Shown piece after piece: positions 12,520 to 16,405 of a stretch of 16,405 nucleotides of DNA. Positions within the stretch are counted from its first letter, which is position 1, and each line of letters starts with the position of its first letter. Source of the stretch: JAVBQJ01 sp045585875. GTDB taxonomy: Bacteria; Verrucomicrobiota; Lentisphaeria; Victivallales; Victivallaceae. The stretch covers positions 1 through 16,405 of the forward strand of contig JAZMZH010000125.1 of NCBI GenBank assembly GCA_045585875.1, read 5' to 3'. Below the pieces are notes generated by a model, which saw only the letters and a list, made by a program, of their open reading frames with translations, did not search any database and was not told the origin of the DNA. The translations under genes and the position numbers were made by a program.

Positions 12520-13146
12520 TCACACGAGTGTTTCGATTTCCCGGGGCAAAACCAGCTCCACGGTGCTCGGATACCCCCGCTTGTTTCCGAATCCCCATCC
12601 GGCAAAGGCCGTCCGCAATCCTCCGTTGCCGCCCGCAGCCAGATCCGTATAGTTGTCGCCCACCATCCAGCTCGTCTCCGCCGGATCGCCGGCGCACTTC
12701 AGACAGTGCAGCAGCGCCTCCGGGTCCGGCTTCAGCGCGAACCCGGAACCTCCGCCGATGATGCAGGTGAAAAATGCCTCCGCGCCGAGCCCGGCCAGGA
12801 TGGTGCGCGAAGCCTCCTCCGGCTTGTTGGAAACCACCGCCAGGGCCACGCCCCGGGAGTGCAGACTCTCCAGGCCAGCCCGGATCCCGTCGTACAGCAC
12901 GGTGTTGTCCAGCAGGTGCCGGGCGTAGTTTTCCTTATACCGCGCCAGCGCCTCCTCCCGGGAAAAGGATTCGGGCGCGTCGGAAAAGGTGCGCTCGATC
13001 AGGCTGGCCGCGCCGTTTCCGACCGCGGCGATGACGGCGTCGAGGTCAAGCGGCCGGAAACCGTAATCCTCCCGGGTCAGATTCACGGCGAGCGCCAGAT
13101 CCGCACGCGAATCGATCAGCGTCCCGTCCAGGTCAAAAATGATCAT
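12520..13146 (-). CDS. HAD-superfamily hydrolase, phosphoglycolate-phosphatase-like
   Basis: A 208-residue haloacid dehalogenase-type phosphatase. The four HAD motifs are complete, numbered from the ATG start: nucleophile Asp5 and acid Asp7 in MIIFDLDGTLIDSRADL, Ser in ALAVVSNKP, Lys in LKPDPEALL, and Asp-Asp in WMVGDNYTDLAAG. The helical cap after motif I, and the KP-EEA and DNYTDL wording, match the Gph/PGP group that removes phosphate from phosphoglycolate and related small phosphates. The substrate is not certain. The ATG at 13146 is chosen because the MIIFDLDG start is typical and AAAGG lies upstream. A TTG two codons earlier is the longer option. It heads the minus-strand operon and is divergent from rarA, with a good promoter at 13178-13206. 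Confidence 0.85.
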   Translation of the reverse strand: MIIFDLDGTLIDSRADLALAVNLTREDYGFRPLDLDAVIAAVGNGAASLIERTFSDAPESFSREEALARYKENYARHLLDNTVLYDGIRAGLESLHSRGVALAVVSNKPEEASRTILAGLGAEAFFTCIIGGGSGFALKPDPEALLHCLKCAGDPAETSWMVGDNYTDLAAGGNGGLRTAFAGWGFGNKRGYPSTVELVLPREIETLV

Positions 13147-13177
13147 CGGCAAAACCTTTCAGATGTGCATCCGGCGT

Positions 13178-13206
13178 ACTATACACCGGAAAAGACATCT
13201 TTTCAA
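13178..13206 (-). promoter_or_regulatory. Promoter of the HAD-membrane protein-MarR-glycosylase operon
   Basis: On the minus strand, TTGAAA (13206-13201), a 17-bp spacer and TATAGT (13183-13178) form a good sigma-70 promoter. The transcript would begin near 13171 with a leader of about 25 nt. No other convincing promoter is seen within the four genes. Confidence 0.6.
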
Positions 13207-13216
13207 ACCGGCAGGG

Positions 13217-13243
13217 TTGAAAATTCCGAACTCCGGGTGTAAT
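13217..13243 (+). promoter_or_regulatory. Possible leaderless promoter of rarA
   Basis: TTGAAA at 13217-13222 and TGTAAT at 13238-13243 are separated by 15 bp, shorter than ideal. If used, transcription starts near 13250-13251, directly at the in-frame ATG codons at 13251 and 13254. This would explain the missing Shine-Dalgarno sequence. Confidence 0.35.
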
Positions 13244-14567
13244 GTATGGCATGATGGACGACAACAGCACACCCGGACTTTTCGACGAAGCCGCGCCCAG
13301 ACCGCTGGCCGACCGCATGCGCCCCGAATCCCTGGATCAGATCGCCGGTCAGCAGCATCTGCTGGGCCCGGAGGCCCCTCTGCGCAAGATGATCGCCTCC
13401 GGCCATATTTCCAGCTTCATCCTCTGGGGGCCTCCGGGGTGCGGCAAGACCACGCTGGCCCGGATCCTGGCCAAAACCACCAACATGCACTACATCGCGC
13501 TCTCGGCGGTTTTTTCCGGGATCTCGGATCTGAAAAAGGCTTTTGCCGAAGCCAAAATCCAGCGGACGGCGGGACGGGGCACGCTGCTCTTCGTGGACGA
13601 AATCCACCGTTTCAACCGCACCCAGCAGGACGGCTTCCTGCCCTATGTGGAAAACGGCACCGTGACGCTGGTGGGCGCCACCACCGAAAACCCGAGTTTC
13701 GAGCTGAACAGCGCGCTCCTGAGCCGCTGCAAGGTTTTCGTGATGAACCGTCTGGACGACGACGCCCTGGAGGAGCTGATCCGCCGCGCCGAAACCCTGC
13801 TGGGACGCACGCTGCCCGCGGACGCCGAAGCCCGGGCGGAACTGCGCCGTCTGGCCGACGGCGACGGCCGCTATCTCATCAATCTTCTGGAGAGCGTTTA
13901 CGAACTCACTCCGCCCGGCACGACCGTTGATCGCGCCTCCCTGGCCGGACTGGTGCAAAAACGCGTCCCCATCTACGACAAGGATCGGGAGGGGCATTAC
14001 AATCTCATCAGCGCGCTGCACAAATCCCTGCGGGGGTCCGATCCCGACGCGGCGCTCTACTGGGCGGCCCGAATGGTCGCGGGGGGCGAAGATCCCCTGT
14101 ATCTGCTGCGGCGTCTCACCCGGTTCGCGATGGAAGATGTGGGCATGGCGGACCCGCAGGCGCTGTCCATGGCGATCGCCGCCTGGGACGCCTATGAGCG
14201 GCTGGGTTCGCCGGAGGGGGACATCGCGATCTCCGAACTGGTGGTGCGGCTGGCCACGGCCCCCAAATCCAACGCCTGCTACACCGCGTGGAATGCGGCG
14301 CTGCGCTCCGCCAAGGAGACCGGCTCCCTGACGCCGCCCGGCCATATCCTGAACGCGCCCACGAAGCTGATGAAAGAGCTCGGCTACGGCGAGGGTTATC
14401 AGTACGATCACGACGATCCCGACGGCTTTTCCGGGGCGGATTACTTCCCGGAGGAGATGGGGCGCACGGTTTTTTACCGCCCGATCGGGAGGGGTTTCGA
14501 GCAGGAAATCGTCAAACGCCTGAAGTATTGGGAAGAGCTGCGCCGGAAGAAGAATCCCGGCAAGTGA
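13242..14567 (+). CDS. rarA: Replication-associated recombination protein RarA (MgsA) AAA+ ATPase
   Basis: A 441-residue AAA+ ATPase acting at stalled or gapped replication forks, where it threads DNA ends and interacts with SSB. It is very close to E. coli RarA along its whole length. PLADRMRPESLDQIAGQQHLLG is followed by the Walker A GPPGCGKTT (63-71), Walker B LLFVDEIHRFN (115-125), sensor 1 GATTENPSFELNSALLSR (145-162) with the arginine finger Arg162, then YDLIS-type HYNLISALHKSLRGSDPDAALYW and the tetramerisation region APKSNACYTAWNAAL. Three in-frame ATGs (13242, 13251, 13254) are possible starts and none has a Shine-Dalgarno sequence. The first lies within the putative -10 box, so 13251 or 13254 may be the true start. 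Its 3' end overlaps the convergent HicB-like frame by 56 bp. Confidence 0.96.
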   Translation: MYGMMDDNSTPGLFDEAAPRPLADRMRPESLDQIAGQQHLLGPEAPLRKMIASGHISSFILWGPPGCGKTTLARILAKTTNMHYIALSAVFSGISDLKKAFAEAKIQRTAGRGTLLFVDEIHRFNRTQQDGFLPYVENGTVTLVGATTENPSFELNSALLSRCKVFVMNRLDDDALEELIRRAETLLGRTLPADAEARAELRRLADGDGRYLINLLESVYELTPPGTTVDRASLAGLVQKRVPIYDKDREGHYNLISALHKSLRGSDPDAALYWAARMVAGGEDPLYLLRRLTRFAMEDVGMADPQALSMAIAAWDAYERLGSPEGDIAISELVVRLATAPKSNACYTAWNAALRSAKETGSLTPPGHILNAPTKLMKELGYGEGYQYDHDDPDGFSGADYFPEEMGRTVFYRPIGRGFEQEIVKRLKYWEELRRKKNPGK

Positions 14568-14895
14568 TTTCCCCTCCGGGGCGTCTTTCCCCCGAAACGC
14601 CCCCTCCCCGGCGGGCGCCGGGCAGATATCCCGTGACGGGGACGAAAAAAAGCACCGGATCTTCCGCGGCGTCCGCTTTTGCCGTCAATGCCTTCGCGTC
14701 GGAGGCTTCCGGCAGAGCATCGCCGGATGCGCTGACGGCGGCAAGCCAGCTTTCCAGGGCGTCCGCGGCGTTTTTCATCAATTCCTCCGGATTGCCGCCG
14801 TCGGTCATGCATCCGGGCAAATCGGGGAATTCGCCCCAGAGGCCTTTGCCTTCGCCGCCATCATGCACAAACATAAACTACGTTTTCTTCCCCAT
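14512..14895 (-). pseudogene. HicB-like antitoxin remnant, interrupted by an in-frame TAG
   Basis: The sequence GLWGEFPDLPGCMTDGGNPEEL, then ADALESWL, then AEDPVLFFVPV, matches the HicB antitoxin core (partial RNase-H fold), which neutralises HicA mRNA interferase. An upstream ATG at 14895 has a good GGAG eight bases before it. It would give the expected first beta strand, M-G-K-K-T-x-F-M-F-V-H-D. The sixth codon is TAG (14880-14878), where related proteins have an aromatic residue such as Tyr. Translation could restart at the ATG at 14874, giving 120 residues, but no ribosome site serves it. After VPVTGYLPG the sequence becomes Gly/Arg-rich and lacks the usual C-terminal DNA-binding segment, and it runs 56 bp into rarA on the opposite strand. 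No hicA gene is adjacent. It is either a decaying remnant or a shortened HicB-fold protein. It lies 52 bp behind the solute-binding protein gene. Confidence 0.6.
14578..14603. terminator. Stem-loop downstream of rarA
   Basis: GGGGCGT (14578-14584) pairs with ACGCCCC (14597-14603) around a 12-base loop, eleven bases after the rarA stop. No T-run follows on the plus strand, so it is not a classical intrinsic terminator. On the minus strand it lies within the HicB-like remnant. Confidence 0.25.
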
Positions 14896-14947
14896 AATGT
14901 TTTCTCCGGCTCGCGGCTGCTCCATCATCACGCCCCTCCCCGGCGCT

Positions 14948-16405
14948 TCAAGGACGCCAGAGGGCGATCTCCGGCATGATGTAGGGCGGGAAGATCCGGA
15001 TGTTGTTGAACTTGCCGGAAATCGCGAAGAGCTTGGACGGCACGAACATGAAGGTGTAGGGCTGCTCCTCGTGCACCAGCCGTTGAAATTCCCGGCAGAG
15101 CCCGGCCCGCTCCTCCGCGTCGGTGCAGCGGCGGATCGCCTCGATGATGCGGTCGGCTTCGGCATTGCGGAAGCCGATGAAATTGCTGGATTCCGGCAAG
15201 TCCGCCTGGCTGGAGTGCCAGACCTGGTAGGGATCGGATTCCAGCGGCACGGTCCAGGCCAGCATGCACGCCTCGAACTTCCGCCCGTCGATCCGGTTGA
15301 GAAAGACGCTCCACTCGTAAATGTCGATCCGCATCTCGATCCCGGCGCGGGCCATCTCCTCCCGGATGATCGGCAGAATCTTTTCCTGACTCGGATTGTT
15401 GGCCACCTGCATGATCGTAAAGGAGAATTTCACCCCGTTCCGGTCCAGATAACCGTCGCCGTCGGTGTCGCGCCAGCCCGCTTCGGCCAGCAGCCGGGCC
15501 GCCGCCGCGGGGTCGAAGGGCCAGGGCTGAAGTTCCGGGTCGTCCCCCGGAGTTCCGGGCGTGAAAGGTCCTTTGGCCACCTCGCCCAGGTCGAAATAAA
15601 CATCCTTCAGAATCCGCCGCCGGTCCACCAGCATGGTGAGAGCCTGCCGGACCCGGCGGTCGGCGAAGAGCGGATTGCGGAGATTCCAGGCGATGTAACT
15701 GTAGGAGCCGCCGCCGGTCTGACAGCGCACCAGAGGCGTGCGGCCGTCCGCCTCCGGCAGCAGAGAGGCGTCCAGTTTCCCCTCCCCGGTCCGCAGGGTG
15801 GCGGCAAAGGGCTTCTCTCCGGTGCGGTTCACCCACTGGTCGGGGGTCAGGTCCACCATATCCAGTTCGCCGGCCAGGAGGCCCTGCAGCCGGGGATTCT
15901 CCAGTTTCACGATCTTGAAGACAATCTCCCGGAGGCCGGGCTTCACCCCGTAAGCGTCGCCGAAGTATTTCTCATTGCGCACCAGCGTGATCGAAACGTC
16001 CCGCTCCCGCCCGCCGAGGCGGAACGGCCCCACTCCGATGAATCCGGAGTTGCGGACGGCGTCGTAATTGAAGCGCTCGGGATCGAAAACCCCGTCCGGA
16101 CAGTAGTAGTGTCTGGGCAGAGGCGAAATGCCGAGCGTAAGCTCCTCGCTGCGGAAGTACGGTTCGGCCCAGACGACCTCGAATTCCAGATCGTTCAGGA
16201 CCCGAAAATCCTTCATATCCTGATAATATACCCTCAGCGGCGCGCAGTTCACCTCCGAATGGTTCAGCGCCTCGAAGAAAAATGCGAAATCATCCGCGGT
16301 CAGCTTCACATCCCGGAATTCCTTCCCGGTCTCCGGATCGGTGAAATCATGCCAGGCGATCCCGTCGCGGAGCTTGATCCGGTAGGTCATGCCGTCCTCG
16401 GAAAC
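14948..16405 (-). CDS. ABC transporter family-5 solute-binding protein (peptide/oligopeptide type), 3' part
   Basis: The frame is open to the right edge, so the N-terminus, including any signal peptide, lies outside. The first visible residues are VSEDGMTYRIKLRDGIAWHD, the classic SBP_bac_5 segment after the lipoprotein start. About 485 residues are present. Landmarks are LTADDFAFFFEAL, GPFRL, YIAWNLRNPLFADRRVRQAL (typical of the ligand-cleft lobe), DTDGDGYLDRNG (an acidic Ca-loop-like segment often seen in this family) and a normal C-terminus. The protein would sit in the periplasm and deliver peptides or oligosaccharides to an ABC permease, whose genes should lie upstream (to the right). 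The insert DPETGKEFRD in the first motif is longer than in DppA/OppA. It belongs to the general family, and its ligand is unknown. Confidence 0.92.
   Translation of the reverse strand, partial: VSEDGMTYRIKLRDGIAWHDFTDPETGKEFRDVKLTADDFAFFFEALNHSEVNCAPLRVYYQDMKDFRVLNDLEFEVVWAEPYFRSEELTLGISPLPRHYYCPDGVFDPERFNYDAVRNSGFIGVGPFRLGGRERDVSITLVRNEKYFGDAYGVKPGLREIVFKIVKLENPRLQGLLAGELDMVDLTPDQWVNRTGEKPFAATLRTGEGKLDASLLPEADGRTPLVRCQTGGGSYSYIAWNLRNPLFADRRVRQALTMLVDRRRILKDVYFDLGEVAKGPFTPGTPGDDPELQPWPFDPAAAARLLAEAGWRDTDGDGYLDRNGVKFSFTIMQVANNPSQEKILPIIREEMARAGIEMRIDIYEWSVFLNRIDGRKFEACMLAWTVPLESDPYQVWHSSQADLPESSNFIGFRNAEADRIIEAIRRCTDAEERAGLCREFQRLVHEEQPYTFMFVPSKLFAISGKFNNIRIFPPYIMPEIALWRP

Noticed and set aside
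12500..12697. A longer N-terminus for the small membrane protein
   Set aside because: The extension overlaps the phosphatase gene in another frame and has no ribosome site. AAAGGGG before the ATG at 12499 marks the shorter start.
14878..15165. A 95-codon minus-strand frame that might be a hicA partner upstream of the HicB-like frame
   Set aside because: It is an out-of-frame shadow of the solute-binding protein, Ser/Arg/Pro-rich, with no HicA double-stranded-RNA-binding-like sequence or catalytic His motif.
1..16405. Search for tRNA/rRNA genes, CRISPR repeats, insertion-sequence ends, transposases, riboswitches and att-like repeats
   Set aside because: I saw no cloverleaf, no regularly spaced repeats, no transposase motifs and no known riboswitch core by eye. 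A tRNAscan, Infernal and repeat search would be needed to exclude small or divergent examples.

Overview
The window reads as ordinary chromosomal DNA from a GC-rich bacterium (roughly 60% GC by eye). Gene density is high, no gap exceeds about 180 bp, most genes have AGGAG-type ribosome binding sites, and 17 of 20 stop codons are TGA (3 TAA, 0 TAG). Core genes (rpmE, prfA, an RsuA/RluB-type pseudouridine synthase, rsmI, rarA) alternate with carbohydrate genes (DegT aminotransferase, Hyi-type TIM barrel, Gfo/Idh/MocA dehydrogenase, cytoplasmic esterase, NodB-like protein, AraC regulator). This mix resembles the Lentisphaerota/Verrucomicrobiota (PVC) side of the tree, for example Victivallales. 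That placement is an impression from gene content, not a computed assignment. I see no rRNA, tRNA, CRISPR array, insertion sequence or prophage.

Layout. 1-1487 (+): the 3' part of an EamA/DMT permease and an M55 D-aminopeptidase. 1533-2994 (+): rpmE with its own promoter, a tandem hairpin/terminator, then prfA. 3036-3812 (-): a pseudouridine synthase, divergent from rsmI (3877-4617, +). A lone receiver-domain protein (4657-5082, +) follows rsmI, with a near-consensus promoter inside the end of rsmI. 5155-7737 (-): NodB-like protein, alpha/beta-hydrolase and AraC regulator. 7917-11113 (+): a tight three-gene operon of aminotransferase, Hyi-like isomerase and dehydrogenase, facing the AraC gene across a 179-bp region with symmetric sequence repeats. 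11173-13146 (-): HAD phosphatase, small membrane protein, MarR regulator and UDG-superfamily glycosylase, probably one transcript. 13242-14567 (+): rarA. 14512-16405 (-): a HicB-like antitoxin remnant behind the 3' part of a family-5 solute-binding protein.

How it works together. The AraC gene and the 7917-11113 operon share an intergenic region and are probably one regulatory unit. Their enzymes (PLP aminotransferase, sugar isomerase/epimerase fold, NAD(P) sugar dehydrogenase) would suit oxidation, isomerisation or amination of a sugar or cyclitol. The substrate cannot be read from sequence.

The most interesting details are: (1) a hicB-like frame cut by an in-frame TAG five codons after a well-placed start, with no hicA and no C-terminal DNA-binding domain; (2) an attenuator-like set of four complementary segments between rpmE and prfA; (3) repeated promoters of the form TTGCAA-N16/17-TATAWT, one or two of which seem to give leaderless mRNAs; (4) the inverted repeat between araC and the aminotransferase operon. 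I found no clearly new multi-gene system, and the hunt findings are local curiosities.
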